Notes: generated by a model from the letters alone, not told the origin. Positions 8,509 to 17,746 are shown, numbered from the stretch's first letter. The stretch: DNA of 64,000 bases from Gammaproteobacteria bacterium (GCA_016125505.1 WGLP01000002.1:1116001-1180000), one strand, 5' to 3'. Made by a program: numbers and translations.

Positions 8509-10503
8509 CTATTCTTCCGTTGGTTTATTGGCAACGTAGTCTTCCAGGAAGTAGTTCAGCGTGTTGCTGACGGACTCCTTGGTGGTGACCTTCGGTTCCC
8601 AACCCAACAGGCGCTTGGCATTGCGAATGCTCGGTTTACGATGTTGCACGTCCTGATAGCCTTCGCCGTAATACGCGTGGCTTTCCAGTTTGATCATGCC
8701 CGCGAAGGCCGGGAAACGCTTGCGCAAGGGATGCGCGTCAAACAATTCCACCAGGTATTCGGCGAGTTCCTTGATACTGGCCTCGTTGCCCGGATTACCG
8801 ATGTTGATGATCTCGCCGTCGCAGACGTTGTTCTTGTTTTCGATGATACGGAACAGACACTCAACACCGTCGGAGACGTCGGTGAAACAACGCTTCTGCG
8901 CGCCGCCGTCGATCAACTGAATCGGGGTGCCTTCCACCAGATTCAGAATCAACTGGGTAATGGCGCGCGAGCTGCCGATGCGCGCGGAGTTGAGCGAATC
9001 CAGGCGCGGGCCCATCCAGTTGAACGGGCGGAACAGGGTGAACTTCAGGCCTTGCGATTTACCGTAGGCCCAGATCACGCGGTCCAGCAACTGCTTGCTG
9101 CAGGAATAGATCCAGCGTTGCTTGTTGATGGGCCCCAGGATCAGGCGTGAATTGTCTTCGTCGAAGTCCGGGTCATCGCACATGCCGTACACCTCGGAGG
9201 TGGACGGGAAGATGATGCGCTTGTTGTATTTCACGCAGTGGCGCACGATCTTGAGGTTTTCCTCGAAGTCGAGTTCGAACACGCGCAGCGGGTTGCGGGT
9301 ATATTCGATCGGCGTGGCGATGGCCACCAGCGGCAGGATGACGTCGCACTTCTTGATGTGATATTCGATCCACTCGCTGTGAATCGCAATGTCGCCTTCG
9401 TGGAAATGAAAATCCGGTTTGCCCATCAGGCGCTGGATCGCATTGCTGTTGATGTCCATGCCGTGCACTTCGAAATTGCCGTCTTCCAGCAGGCGTTCGG
9501 TCAGGGCGTTACCGATGAAGCCGTTGACGCCGAGGATCAGGACGCGGGTCTTGCGTTTGCTGTAAAGCTTTTGCGCGGTTTCGCGTTCGAAGTGGGTGCC
9601 GGCGACCAGGCTCAGCACCTTTGCGACTTGCGCGCCACTCATCGGCACCTGGCTGTCTTTTTGCGCGGAGACGATTTCCAGGGCGCCCTTGCCGCAGGCC
9701 ACCACCAGAGGTTCGGTGGACAACACGGTGCCGGGTGTCTTACCGCCGGTGCTGGCATCACTGAGTCTGGCCTTCCAGATGGTGAGCTTGGCCTGACGGC
9801 TATAAGTGAAGGCACCGGGGAACGGTGTGGTCACGGCGCGGATCAGGTTGCGCACGTCGACATTGGACTGGCTCCAGTCGATCAAACCGTCGGCCGGGGT
9901 ACGGCGGCCGAAGCTGGTGGCCTCGGCCTCTTTCTGCGGCGTGCTCTTGACCTTGCCTTTTTTCAGTTGTGGCAGTTGTTCATCCAGCATGGGGCCGAGG
10001 TTTGCCACCAGTTTGCGGTGCAGGTCGATGGCGGTGTCATCATCGGTGATCGGAAAGCTGTACTGCGCAATGATGTCACCGGCATCGGCCTTGGCCGTCA
10101 TGTAGTGCAGGGTACCGCCGGTTTCCTTTTCGCCCTTGAGCAGGGCCCAGTTGATCGGCGCGCGGCCGCGGTATTTCGGCAACAGCGAACCGTGGAAGTT
10201 GACGCAACCGAACTTGGGAATATCCAGGATCGGCTGCTTGATCATATGCCGGTAGTAAAACGAAAAGATGATCTCCGGCTGCATGGCGCGGATACGTTCC
10301 ACCCACAGCGGGTGATTGATATCGTCCGGGGTATATACCGGGATGTTGTGTTCCGCCGCGACTTCCGCCACGGAGGAAAACCAGATCGCTTCCGCCGGCG
10401 AATCCGGGTAAGTAAACACGGCCTGGATGTCAAAACCGTTGCGTATGAGGGCTCGGATGCCTTCACAACCCACATTTTGATAAGCTGCAACCACGGTTTT
10501 CAT
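8509..10503 (-). CDS. arnA: ArnA, bifunctional formyltransferase/decarboxylase
   Basis: The 664-residue protein matches the two-domain ArnA. The N-terminal formyltransferase (about 1-300) has [20 protein letters not shown] and DAGDII, holding the catalytic Asn, His and Asp. The C-terminal decarboxylase (about 315-655) has the NAD-binding [22 protein letters not shown] and the YSCSK Tyr/Lys pair. It oxidises and decarboxylates UDP-glucuronate to the 4-keto-pentose and formylates UDP-Ara4N. UDP-glucose dehydrogenase (ugd) is not in the window. A 62-base gap separates it from arnC. Confidence 0.95.
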   Translation of the reverse strand: MKTVVAAYQNVGCEGIRALIRNGFDIQAVFTYPDSPAEAIWFSSVAEVAAEHNIPVYTPDDINHPLWVERIRAMQPEIIFSFYYRHMIKQPILDIPKFGCVNFHGSLLPKYRGRAPINWALLKGEKETGGTLHYMTAKADAGDIIAQYSFPITDDDTAIDLHRKLVANLGPMLDEQLPQLKKGKVKSTPQKEAEATSFGRRTPADGLIDWSQSNVDVRNLIRAVTTPFPGAFTYSRQAKLTIWKARLSDASTGGKTPGTVLSTEPLVVACGKGALEIVSAQKDSQVPMSGAQVAKVLSLVAGTHFERETAQKLYSKRKTRVLILGVNGFIGNALTERLLEDGNFEVHGMDINSNAIQRLMGKPDFHFHEGDIAIHSEWIEYHIKKCDVILPLVAIATPIEYTRNPLRVFELDFEENLKIVRHCVKYNKRIIFPSTSEVYGMCDDPDFDEDNSRLILGPINKQRWIYSCSKQLLDRVIWAYGKSQGLKFTLFRPFNWMGPRLDSLNSARIGSSRAITQLILNLVEGTPIQLIDGGAQKRCFTDVSDGVECLFRIIENKNNVCDGEIINIGNPGNEASIKELAEYLVELFDAHPLRKRFPAFAGMIKLESHAYYGEGYQDVQHRKPSIRNAKRLLGWEPKVTTKESVSNTLNYFLEDYVANKPTEE

Positions 10504-10565
10504 AACGCACTCTCCATATTTTCGATCTTATGCAGCCAGCAGTCCTGGCCGGGTTAAATAAAAAA

Positions 10566-11522
10566 TTATTCTCGTGGCGTTGCGGCCTGTTGAGAAACAA
10601 TTTCACGAATAAAGTAGCGCGGCCGCGCGCGCACATCGTTGTAGATGCGGCCGATGTATTCACCCAGGAGTCCCATCGCCAGGATCTGCGTGCCCATGAA
10701 GATGAACAGGATGGCGAACACGGTGAACACACCTTGCGCCGCCCATTCCGGGCCGTAGATGATGCGCAGCACGATGAGCAGGCCGGCGAGGATAAAGCCG
10801 AGGATGGCGAGGCCACCGCCGATCAGGCTCAACAGGCGCAAGGGGAAGGTGGTCATGGACGTCAGCAGGTCAAACTGCAGATTGATGAGTTTGAGCAGGC
10901 TGTACTTGGATTGATCGTTTTCGCGTTTGGCGTGTTCCACCGGCACTTCCGCCGTCTTGTGCGCGAACATGTTACCCAGCACCGGGATGAAGGTGCTGCG
11001 TTCGTGGCATTGCAGCATGGCATCCACCACCGGGCGGCGATACGCGCGCAACATGCAACCGTAGTCGTGCATCAGCACGCCGGTGGCCATCTGCACGGCC
11101 TTGTTCACCAGCGCGGAGGAGAGTTTGCGGAACAGGCTGTCCTTGCGTAACTGGCGTACGCTGCCGACCACGTCGGCGCCTTTATCGATCTCGGCCAGCA
11201 GCTTGGGAATTTCTTCCGGCGGATTTTGCAGGTCGGCATCCAGGGTCACCACGACCTCGCCACGGGCCTGCGCCAGGCCGGCCATCACGGCGGAGTGCTG
11301 GCCGTAATTGCGGTTGAGGATCACGCCGACGATCTGCGGATGTTCCGCGCTGGCCCGCTTGATCATTTCCACTGAACGGTCACGGCTGCCGTCGTCCACC
11401 AGCACGATCTCGTAGCTCTTGCCGATACCCTCACAGGTTTTGGTACAGCGCTCGACCAGCTCGCGCAGATTGACTTCCTCGTTGTAGACGGGGATCACGA
11501 GTGACAAATACACCGAATTCAT
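10566..11522 (-). CDS. arnC: ArnC, undecaprenyl-phosphate Ara4FN transferase
   Basis: This 318-residue GT2 glycosyltransferase shows [24 protein letters not shown] and the metal-binding [12 protein letters not shown] at about residue 95. Two C-terminal transmembrane helices (about 235-290) follow, as in ArnC and DPM1-like enzymes. It loads Ara4FN onto undecaprenyl phosphate at the cytoplasmic face. Its ATG overlaps the arnB stop by four bases, indicating coupling. Confidence 0.93.
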   Translation of the reverse strand: MNSVYLSLVIPVYNEEVNLRELVERCTKTCEGIGKSYEIVLVDDGSRDRSVEMIKRASAEHPQIVGVILNRNYGQHSAVMAGLAQARGEVVVTLDADLQNPPEEIPKLLAEIDKGADVVGSVRQLRKDSLFRKLSSALVNKAVQMATGVLMHDYGCMLRAYRRPVVDAMLQCHERSTFIPVLGNMFAHKTAEVPVEHAKRENDQSKYSLLKLINLQFDLLTSMTTFPLRLLSLIGGGLAILGFILAGLLIVLRIIYGPEWAAQGVFTVFAILFIFMGTQILAMGLLGEYIGRIYNDVRARPRYFIREIVSQQAATPRE

Positions 11523-12676
11523 TTCGATGAGCTCCTTACAATATCCTTAATCGCAGTCACGACCCGCGTGACATCGTCGTCGCGCATGTCCGGAAACAGG
11601 GGCAGGGAACAGATGCGATGCGAATTCCATTCCGTGTGCGGCAGCGAAAACGCGTGACGGTAGTGCTCACGATAATACTTCTGCAAATGCGCCGCCTTGA
11701 AATGCAGGCCGCTGCCAATGCCACGGGTCTTGAGTTCCGCCATGAACGTGTCGCGGTCCACGCCGGCCTTGTCCTTGTCCACGCGCACAATAAACAAATG
11801 CCAGGCGTGACGCGTGGTCGTTGCCGAGGTCGTCAAGGGCTGGACTTCGGCTACCGAGGACAACTGCGTTAGATACTGCTGCGCGAGTTCGGCCCGGCGC
11901 GCGTTCATCTGGTCGAGGCGGGCTAATTGACCAATGCCGAGTACGGCATTCATGTCCGGCAGATTGAACTTGAAACCTGGCTCCTGCACTTCTGCCTGGG
12001 GTGCGCGTCCCTGACTCTGTCGGTCAAATGCATCGGCACCCAGGCCGTGAAACTTGAGCCGGCGGATGCGCTCGGCCATCGCGTCGTCGTCGGTACAAAA
12101 CATCCCGCCTTCGCCGGTGGTGATGTTCTTGATCGGGTGGAAGGAAAAGATCGCCGTGCCCGCACAACCGATCCGCTTGCCCTGATACTCGGTACCGATG
12201 GCGTGGGCGGCATCTTCGAGCAGGGGGATCCCGTGCCTGGCGGCCAATTGCCGCAGGGGCGCCAGTTCGGCGGCAGCACCGGCATAGTGGACCGGCACGA
12301 TCAGGCGGGTGCGCTCGCTGATCAGCGGCGCCACGCTATCGGCGTTGATCATCAGGGTATCGCGATCCACGTCGGCAAACACCGGTGTGGCCCCGCACAG
12401 GGTAATCAGATTGACCGTGGAGACCCAGGTCAGGGAGGGCGTGATCACCTCGTCGCCGGGTCCGATGCCCAGGGCATGCAAGGCGAGCTGCATGCCGGCG
12501 GTGGCGGAGGTGAGGGCGATGGCATGCCGGGCCCCCGTGTACTCGCACACGCGCTGTTCTAATTCCGTACATTTGGCGCCGGTGGTGATCCAGCCGGACC
12601 GCAGGACCTCGCCCACCGCGGCTATCTCGCTTTCAGTAATCGAAGGTTTGGAGAACGGGAGAAAAGGGGTATCCAC
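11519..12676 (-). CDS. arnB: ArnB, UDP-Ara4O aminotransferase
   Basis: This 385-residue DegT/DnrJ-type PLP aminotransferase converts UDP-Ara4O to UDP-Ara4N. The PLP lysine lies in [13 protein letters not shown], and [17 protein letters not shown] and EDAAHAIG are also characteristic. It starts with GTG (12676), supported by a GGAG about ten bases upstream. It is the first gene of the operon arnB-C-A-D-T-E-F-wbuC, so the promoter must lie in the gap beyond 12676. Confidence 0.93.
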   Translation of the reverse strand: MDTPFLPFSKPSITESEIAAVGEVLRSGWITTGAKCTELEQRVCEYTGARHAIALTSATAGMQLALHALGIGPGDEVITPSLTWVSTVNLITLCGATPVFADVDRDTLMINADSVAPLISERTRLIVPVHYAGAAAELAPLRQLAARHGIPLLEDAAHAIGTEYQGKRIGCAGTAIFSFHPIKNITTGEGGMFCTDDDAMAERIRRLKFHGLGADAFDRQSQGRAPQAEVQEPGFKFNLPDMNAVLGIGQLARLDQMNARRAELAQQYLTQLSSVAEVQPLTTSATTTRHAWHLFIVRVDKDKAGVDRDTFMAELKTRGIGSGLHFKAAHLQKYYREHYRHAFSLPHTEWNSHRICSLPLFPDMRDDDVTRVVTAIKDIVRSSSK

Positions 12677-13000
12677 TACCGGTAACTCCGGATGCGCATA
12701 GAATCAGACACCTTGTTCAAAATGGTCACAGCCTCAGGGGCAAAACTGTCGTTAGCAGCAGAAATTTGTCCAAATAATCGCCAATTTTTGTGATGCCAGC
12801 CGGGCTGGCGCTATCCGTTGTCACGGACAAAAGGCGGGGCACAAAATACCATTAAATGCGGTTTTTTGCACTAAACCATTTAAGGTTCAAGAGCTTAGTA
12901 CCAGTCAAAACGAGGGCAGTGCACGCACCGCCGGCGGCGGAATTGTGCGCATATATATAGTATGAATTCGCCCGCCCAGCGGCAGGCAGATGGGGCGAGG
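12677..13000. other. Intergenic region upstream of arnB
   Basis: This gap must hold the arn promoter. On the minus strand there are AT-rich stretches with two similar blocks (around 12850-12895) built on TTAAATGGTTTAGTGC and TTTAATGGTATTTTGTGC. I could not identify a PmrA box with correctly spaced TTAA halves, nor a convincing -35/-10 pair. A run TATATATA lies at 12951-12958. Confidence 0.4.
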
Positions 13001-13029
13001 CAATAGGCGCGCCTGCAGCGCGCCTATTG
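13001..13029 (-). terminator. Perfect 12-bp hairpin after the FmdE-like gene
   Basis: CAATAGGCGCGC at 13001-13012 pairs perfectly with 13018-13029 around a 5-base loop, starting six bases past the minus-strand stop codon at 13035. There is no T-run after it, so it may protect the mRNA end or stall polymerase rather than act as a classic intrinsic terminator. Confidence 0.55.
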
Positions 13030-13034
13030 TGAGA

Positions 13035-13940
13035 TTACTTGCTCTTTTCGGGCGCGGTAATCGGCTGGTCGCGATACGGGTAATTTTTCAAGCGTGTATC
13101 GGAGCGCGCATGTGGTTTGGCGATGGTCTTGTCCGGATCAATCCAGTCCGCCCATTTGAAATGCGCGATCACCTGCGCCTGGTAACTGTCCTGCAGCGGA
13201 TGTTCCAGAATATCGTTGACGTGTAACCATTGTTGATGGCGCATGAGATCGACCTGATAGGGTGTCGGTTTGCCGCCGGCGTTTTTGACCACCGCCTTGA
13301 GCGCCTCGACGTCCTGCATGGAGACACGGGGTGTCCAGCTAATCTTGCCCGGCAGCATGACCGGTTCACCAGGGATGTTGTTGATGCCTTTCTTCCAGGT
13401 TGCGAGGACCGCCACGTCGGTGTCTTCCCGATAGAGAACGATGGCGTGGCTGTAGCGTTTGTCCTTGAAAAAACCGAGATTGCCGTATTGCAGGCGGGCC
13501 CCGGTCAGATAGGCCACCGCATCGGACCAACAGGGCGAGGTGCCGCTAATGCCCCACAGCACGCTGCGATCGATAATGCCGTCCGGAAACAGGATCTTGA
13601 ACGCGACCCAGGCGGCGTTGGCGGCATGCGTGGTGCCTTCGCAATCATGACCGTGGAAACGCACCATATCCTTGAGCGTCACCGGATAGGTGTAGGGGTA
13701 GTAGCGGCCTTGCGTGCCCTGCGTGGCCAGCATCTCGAATACCGGTGCGTAGGGCTTGGCGACCATGCTGGCATACCAGGTGGGATTCCGATCGGGCGCT
13801 TCCACACCGGTCTCGACAAAAATATTCTCACCTTGTTTGTACGTGGGCTCCCCGGCCGAGCTGCTGGCGGCGGGGATGCACAAAACGAATAACAGGTAAT
13901 ACCAACGGCGAGAGCAAGCAGGCGTGAGCAAGGGTTTCAT
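13035..13940 (-). CDS. Secreted FmdE-like domain protein
   Basis: This 301-residue exported protein has an N-terminal signal segment (YYLLFVLCIPAASSSAG). Its middle matches the FmdE domain (formylmethanofuran dehydrogenase subunit E family): VRFHGHDCEG at about residues 90-98, then SPCWSDAVAYLTGARL and GNLGFFKDKR. The His and Cys residues are where family members bind metal. No methanofuran or tungsten/molybdenum enzyme genes are nearby. The protein has extra N- and C-terminal regions rich in Trp and Tyr. Its role is unknown; a periplasmic metal- or cofactor-binding function is only an inference. A hairpin follows the gene. Confidence 0.7.
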   Translation of the reverse strand: MKPLLTPACSRRWYYLLFVLCIPAASSSAGEPTYKQGENIFVETGVEAPDRNPTWYASMVAKPYAPVFEMLATQGTQGRYYPYTYPVTLKDMVRFHGHDCEGTTHAANAAWVAFKILFPDGIIDRSVLWGISGTSPCWSDAVAYLTGARLQYGNLGFFKDKRYSHAIVLYREDTDVAVLATWKKGINNIPGEPVMLPGKISWTPRVSMQDVEALKAVVKNAGGKPTPYQVDLMRHQQWLHVNDILEHPLQDSYQAQVIAHFKWADWIDPDKTIAKPHARSDTRLKNYPYRDQPITAPEKSK

Positions 13941-14087
13941 GGTGTTACCTCCTGATATTCACGTGTCACGTTGGCGACCTGAACCGAATAGTCTGCCGCG
14001 TTGCGGTGCGCGCGTATGCCTCATCGAGTTGCGCTAGAGTGGCGCGGAAGATGACGACGTCCATACTCGTTTAGCGCACGGCCCGGT

Positions 14088-14534
14088 TCATTTGCCATTT
14101 AATATCTTGTCAATTTTCGCCAGGTCCGCGTATTTCGCGTAATTGGTTAATGCCTGGGTGACGTTTTGATTGGCCATCAATTCCTGCATGGCGACCCGAC
14201 CGACCAGGCCAAACGCCTTCTTGACCGCCTGAGGATCCGCCGCATGCGCCTTTTTGAGTTCCGCGGGGCAGTTGACCGTGAGCAGGCGGGTAATCAGTTT
14301 CCCCACGAATTGATCGCTTTGTTGAATGTCTGCCGGACTGGCGCTGGAGTAGGTCTTGATATCGGGGTGGGCGGCAATGGCCAGGAAGATCCATTTCGCC
14401 AGATTCTTGCGTTCCTTGCCGTTTAAGTTATCGACCAGGCAGTTGCCCAGGGCACCGGCCGGGTTGTCCGCGAACGCAGGGGCGGCGAGGGTGGCGAGCA
14501 TGAAGATGACAATAATGTTAACGATACGCTGCAT
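14088..14534 (-). CDS. Small exported protein of unknown function
   Basis: This is a 148-residue protein with a clear signal peptide (MQRIVNIIVIFMLATLAAPA, cut before FADNP). The start at 14534 is chosen because GGAG lies about eight bases upstream and it places the signal at the N-terminus. The mature part is helical and has two cysteines (GNCLVDN and VNCPAELKK) that could form a disulfide. I do not recognise a named family. Confidence 0.65.
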   Translation of the reverse strand: MQRIVNIIVIFMLATLAAPAFADNPAGALGNCLVDNLNGKERKNLAKWIFLAIAAHPDIKTYSSASPADIQQSDQFVGKLITRLLTVNCPAELKKAHAADPQAVKKAFGLVGRVAMQELMANQNVTQALTNYAKYADLAKIDKILNGK

Positions 14535-14619
14535 AACGACTCCAGGGGTTTGTATCACGATGACTCTTATCAACTACTTTATAGTCCAGATTGCTTTTAG
14601 CGGCCACCAGTGAAAATGA

Positions 14620-15066
14620 TTAAGGCAGCCTGAACACAGCTTTGTGTTGCTGGGCATATTCCCCGAGACGATCCCAGGCGGATTCGTCTTCGCGCAGCTG
14701 ATTGCTCAACTTCGAAAAGGCATGGCTGGCATCGTCCGGCAGGGATTCGATGAACTCACGGCGCAAGTCCGGTTGCGTTTCCGGGCTATCAAACGCAAAA
14801 AAACTTAATGATTTTTCCAGCGCCGCCACCGTCCCCATTGCCCCGATCTCGCGGTAGGCGTTGATGAATTGACGATAAGGCGGATTCTCGGGGAAGTCAC
14901 TCGTGAAAAAGTATTCCAGACCACCCACTTCGATGACGGTCTGCGCCAGATAGACCGTCAGAAAGGTGCGGACCGGATGGGGCAGGGCATCGAGATGATT
15001 GTCCACTTCGTCGAGTCGGGAAAAGACGTAATTCGCGGCCTGATCGAGGATGGTGAAGTTTGTCAT
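14620..15066 (-). CDS. DUF4375 (DMP19-like) protein
   Basis: This 148-residue soluble protein shows the DUF4375 pattern: FLTVYLAQTVIEVGGLEYFF followed by a predicted helix that varies around YREIGAMGTVAALEKSLSFF. Family members are of unknown function, some thought to mimic DNA. The protein is acidic in its second half. It starts 19 bases after the peroxiredoxin stop and may share its transcript. Confidence 0.65.
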   Translation of the reverse strand: MTNFTILDQAANYVFSRLDEVDNHLDALPHPVRTFLTVYLAQTVIEVGGLEYFFTSDFPENPPYRQFINAYREIGAMGTVAALEKSLSFFAFDSPETQPDLRREFIESLPDDASHAFSKLSNQLREDESAWDRLGEYAQQHKAVFRLP

Positions 15067-15084
15067 GTTGGCTTGATGTTGCAG

Positions 15085-15651
15085 TCAGATATTATTGTGC
15101 TGGAGCCAGGCGATGACATCGGCGGCGTTTTCGTTGGGTGGAAATACCGGATAGAACACTTTGCGTATCGCGCCGTTTTTAATAATGAGAGTGAGCCTTT
15201 TTATGAGACGCAAGGAACCATATTCAAACGTGGGAAGCTTTAATGCGCCTGTTAATTTAAAATCACTATCACTCAATAATTCAAAAGGCAAATGCAGGCG
15301 CTGCACGGCTTCTTGTTGGTCTTCGGTGGATTGTGAACTAACGCCATAGACCTTCGCCTCTAATCCCTGCAAATCAGAATGAAGGTCACGAAAAGCGCAG
15401 GATTGTGGTGTGCATCCCCTGGCACCGGGGATCTCGTTCCAGCCAACCATCGGAGGCGCGTCCGGCCTGCCGGTCATGGGGTAGAAATAGACAACAACTG
15501 TTCCATGTTCGAGCCCAAGATTGACTTTGGCGCCTGAAGTGCTCGCCAGAGCGACGGCAGGCATCTTCATCCCCTCTAAATGGGCGCAAGCGCCATCATC
15601 TTCAGGGACAGGCAAATAATCCGGTAGAACGAGAAGGTCCTTTGTATTCAT
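15085..15651 (-). CDS. Peroxiredoxin (AhpC/TSA, BCP-like)
   Basis: This 188-residue thioredoxin-fold peroxidase has VVVYFYPMTGRPD and the peroxidatic Cys region GARGCTPQSCAFRDL, with two cysteines five residues apart as in atypical 2-Cys enzymes. It would reduce peroxides in the cytoplasm. Its ATG forms an ATGA overlap with the original stop codon of the damaged acetyltransferase upstream, so the two were once a coupled pair. Confidence 0.85.
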   Translation of the reverse strand: MNTKDLLVLPDYLPVPEDDGACAHLEGMKMPAVALASTSGAKVNLGLEHGTVVVYFYPMTGRPDAPPMVGWNEIPGARGCTPQSCAFRDLHSDLQGLEAKVYGVSSQSTEDQQEAVQRLHLPFELLSDSDFKLTGALKLPTFEYGSLRLIKRLTLIIKNGAIRKVFYPVFPPNENAADVIAWLQHNNI

Positions 15652-16078
15652 GTGGTATTCGGTGAAATTATCTTGGTCATTGGTATGCAGTCCAACGATA
15701 CGCCTTTTGACGACGTATATACGCTGACTTCATTTCCTTATATATTCTATCCAACCCGTGGCGCAGGGCGAACTCCTGCGGGAATTCGACGATTTTCCTT
15801 CCTATACCCTCACGCATATGATGTGGGTGCACAAAAACCGCATCAATTTTCCCAGTTTCGGTATTGATCATGCCGGTGCCAACAATTTTGTTGCCATGTA
15901 CAGCGATATAAAAATGCTTCTCGACGGCATCTGCAAATGTCTCTGACAATTCGCCGCTAGTCCATATCTTCAGAGTATCCATTGAATAGCTATTGGCGCA
16001 TTGATTGAGAATTGCGGCGTTTCTAATCTCCAAAGCCGCCGTGGCGTCGGCTCTCTTTGCTTTCTGAATGCGTAACAT
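15648..16078 (-). pseudogene. GNAT acetyltransferase broken by an internal deletion and frameshift
   Basis: The open frame (15677-16078, 133 codons) begins as a normal GNAT protein: MLRIQKAKRADATAALEIRN, VGTGMINTETGKIDAVFVHP and MREGIGRKIVEF. After HGLDRIYK it runs into unrelated sequence and stops. In the next frame, directly after the same point, the sequence reads GNEVSVYTSSKGVSLDCIPM then TK, the usual C-terminus of this GNAT subfamily, and ends at 15648. The stretch with the LNA..FY..GF motif (about 17 residues) is missing. An internal deletion of roughly 50 bases, not a multiple of three, explains all of this. The restored stop overlaps the peroxiredoxin ATG as ATGA, which supports the reading. 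Confidence 0.8.
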
Positions 16079-16102
16079 CAGTGTCGTTTTTTAGCGTTCA
16101 AC

Positions 16103-16496
16103 CTCAAGCCGAATCGGTCTGCCTTACTTCCGCAAGATACCGTTGCCACTCTTTTAGCACGTCGTTCACCTGCTTGAGGCGTGCGCTCTCTGTCACCGTC
16201 TGTGAAGTAGGTTGATCCTTTGTTTTCTTATCCAGTCCCATAACAACCTTTCTCGAATCTTCACAAACGAGCTTCCTGTCTCGATATTCCTTTCTCCATC
16301 TCGATACCATAAACGGATGCAGCCCTAGTCATTCTGAGATTTGCGTTATCTGTATCCCTTCAACATCACTTAGACGAACCACCCTGACTTTAAACTCTTT
16401 CGAGTACTCCAACGTCCTTTTTTCGCTCTTTATCTTGGCCATAGTCGACACCTCTCTCAGTTGAAAAATGGTGTCTACTTTTTAAGGGGAACCTCA
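16103..16496 (-). mobile_element. IS3-family remnant (left end plus decayed orfA)
   Basis: One end of an IS3-type element survives. Read on the minus strand, the inverted repeat from 16496 matches the intact neighbour: TGAGGTTCCCCTTAAAAAGT then AGACACC, against TGAAGCTACCCTAGAAAAGT then GGACACC. A decayed orfA follows. Nothing recognisable of orfB or the other end remains; the element stops right after the orfA stop codon, next to the acetyltransferase pseudogene. Three bases (16497-16499) separate it from the intact IS3 element. Confidence 0.75.
16104..16442 (-). pseudogene. IS3-family orfA with in-frame TGA
   Basis: From the ATG at 16442 the frame reads MAKIKSEKRTLEYSKEFKVR, a typical IS3 OrfA start, up to codon 37. 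A TGA at 16329-16331 interrupts it, and the same frame continues LGLHPFMVSRWRKEYRDRKL to 16104. The C-terminal part keeps the leucine-rich segment (LKQVNDVLKEWQRYLAEVRQ). The TGA falls inside the helix-turn-helix. Being in a truncated IS with no orfB, it is best read as decay rather than recoding. Confidence 0.8.
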
Positions 16497-16528
16497 CAGT
16501 GACCTTACCCGATACCAGTGGACACCTA

Positions 16529-17332
16529 TCATGCTGCCATTCTCTCAAACTGCGTGGGTGGCACATACCCAAGACTCGAATGGAGTCGTTCCTCATTATA
16601 GAACTGAATATAGTCTTTTATATACGCAATGGCCTCTTCCACGCGCTTAAAACGTTGGAAGTACACCATTTCTGTTTTGAGCGTACCAAAAAAGGACTCC
16701 ATTTGTGCATTGTCCCAGCAATGCCCTCGACGACTCATGCTCACACGAAGACCAAATTGTTCCAGCACAGACCGTATCTCCTTGTTTGCAAATTCACTAC
16801 CCTGATCGGAATGGAAAATCGTACGTCGATGTGGCACCTGTGTCTGGGCGGCCATATGGATCGCTTCCCGCACTAATGCAGCATCGTGTTGCGTGGCAAA
16901 ACTCCAGCCGATAATTTTACGGGTGTATTGATCCATGACAGTACATACGTACGACCACCCTTTGTTGACGCGAATATAGCTGACATCGCCGACCCAAACC
17001 CTATTCGCCTTTCGAACAGGGGGCCGATCAAGTAACAGGTTTGGCGTTTCAAACAAATAATGCAAATGACGATGACAGCGAAAGCGTCTGGCCATCCTTG
17101 CTTTAATGCCATTTTCCCGCATGATTCGAGCCACTCGATTACGACCACAGACAACCCCTTCGGTTTTTAGCGCCGCATGGATGCGCGGATAACCATACGC
17201 CTCTCGACTGGCCTGATGGATTTTGATGATCATGGCCAGTAACTGACCGTCATCCTGCTTGCGCGGACTGTCTTGCCGATGCTGCCAGGCATAATAACCA
17301 CTGCGCGAGACACCCAGCTTCCGACACAACAC
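16529..17332 (-). CDS. IS3-family transposase OrfB (DDE integrase core)
   Basis: This 267-residue part begins at the GTG 17332, but the same frame extends upstream to the slippery site and encodes ADAFRFIARYGDRCSVAV, so the active product is an OrfAB fusion made by -1 frameshifting. An HTH_21-like segment (GVSRSGYYAW) is followed by the rve core with its three acidic residues in WVGDVSYI, FHSDQGSEF and QMESFFGTLK. All catalytic residues are present, so the element may be active. Confidence 0.93.
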   Translation of the reverse strand: MLCRKLGVSRSGYYAWQHRQDSPRKQDDGQLLAMIIKIHQASREAYGYPRIHAALKTEGVVCGRNRVARIMRENGIKARMARRFRCHRHLHYLFETPNLLLDRPPVRKANRVWVGDVSYIRVNKGWSYVCTVMDQYTRKIIGWSFATQHDAALVREAIHMAAQTQVPHRRTIFHSDQGSEFANKEIRSVLEQFGLRVSMSRRGHCWDNAQMESFFGTLKTEMVYFQRFKRVEEAIAYIKDYIQFYNEERLHSSLGYVPPTQFERMAA

Positions 17333-17361
17333 GGCGACAGAACATCGATCTCCGTAGCGCG

Positions 17362-17691
17362 CTATGAATCGGAAGGCGTCGGCTTTTTTCCAGGAAACAG
17401 CCTCTCCGCCTTTTTCAGGATAACGTTTTCCTCTCGCACCCGTTTCAATTCTTTCTCTAACTTGCGTATTTTCGCCTGGGCTTCCTGTAGCTTCGAGAGA
17501 GAACGGGCTTCTGAGTCGTTATCTTCAATTTTTCCTTCTCGCATCTCCTGCCTCCATCGATATAACATGATGGGATGTATCCCCAATGCCTCTGCCACAT
17601 CCACTGACTGTATGTTCGGGTGATTCGTCACTTTCACCGCCGTATGCTTGAACTGAAAATTATAGAACGTATGTTTCTCTTTCTTTTTCAT
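17362..17691 (-). CDS. IS3-family transposase OrfA (helix-turn-helix)
   Basis: This is a 109-residue DNA-binding protein. The helix-turn-helix is VDVAEALGIHPIMLYRWRQE, followed by a leucine-zipper segment (KLQEAQAKIRKLEKELKRVR) and EENVILKKAE. Near its end, at 17383-17389, the minus strand has A AAA AAG, the canonical -1 slippery heptamer, which joins it to OrfB. It ends at 17362, 21 bases after the heptamer. Confidence 0.92.
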   Translation of the reverse strand: MKKKEKHTFYNFQFKHTAVKVTNHPNIQSVDVAEALGIHPIMLYRWRQEMREGKIEDNDSEARSLSKLQEAQAKIRKLEKELKRVREENVILKKAERLFPGKKPTPSDS

Positions 17692-17746
17692 TTTCCACCT
17701 CCATAATTAATTTTATAGAGGTGTCCACTTTTCTAGGGTAGCTTCA

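Larger units (their letters stand above)
16500..17746 (-). mobile_element. Intact IS3-family insertion sequence, 1247 bp
   Basis: The ends are imperfect inverted repeats: the orfA-proximal end (17746 inward, minus strand) reads TGAAGCTACCCTAGAAAAGT then GGACACC; the other end (16500 inward, plus strand) reads TGACCTTACCCGATACCAGT then GGACACC. It contains orfA and orfB in the usual overlapping arrangement with a frameshift site. The length fits IS3 elements. I see no convincing target duplication: flanks are CAG (left) and AGC (right). It sits in the fourth attC site of the integron and abuts an older IS3 remnant. Confidence 0.9.

Noticed and set aside
9238..10557. Long plus-strand ORF (439 codons) opposite arnA
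   Set aside because: It is antisense to a complete, motif-rich ArnA; long antisense frames are expected in high-GC genes.
12677..12960. PmrA box in front of arnB
   Set aside because: TTAA-containing stretches are present, but no pair has the five-base spacing and flanking bases of the consensus.
14620..15651. DUF4375 and peroxiredoxin genes as further integron cassettes
   Set aside because: No GTTRRRY/RYYYAAC pair or attC-like stem lies between or after them; only 18 bases separate the two genes.
16329..16331. In-frame TGA as a recoded (selenocysteine) codon
   Set aside because: It lies in the orfA of a truncated IS3 remnant with no orfB and no nearby SECIS-like hairpin was evident; decay is simpler.
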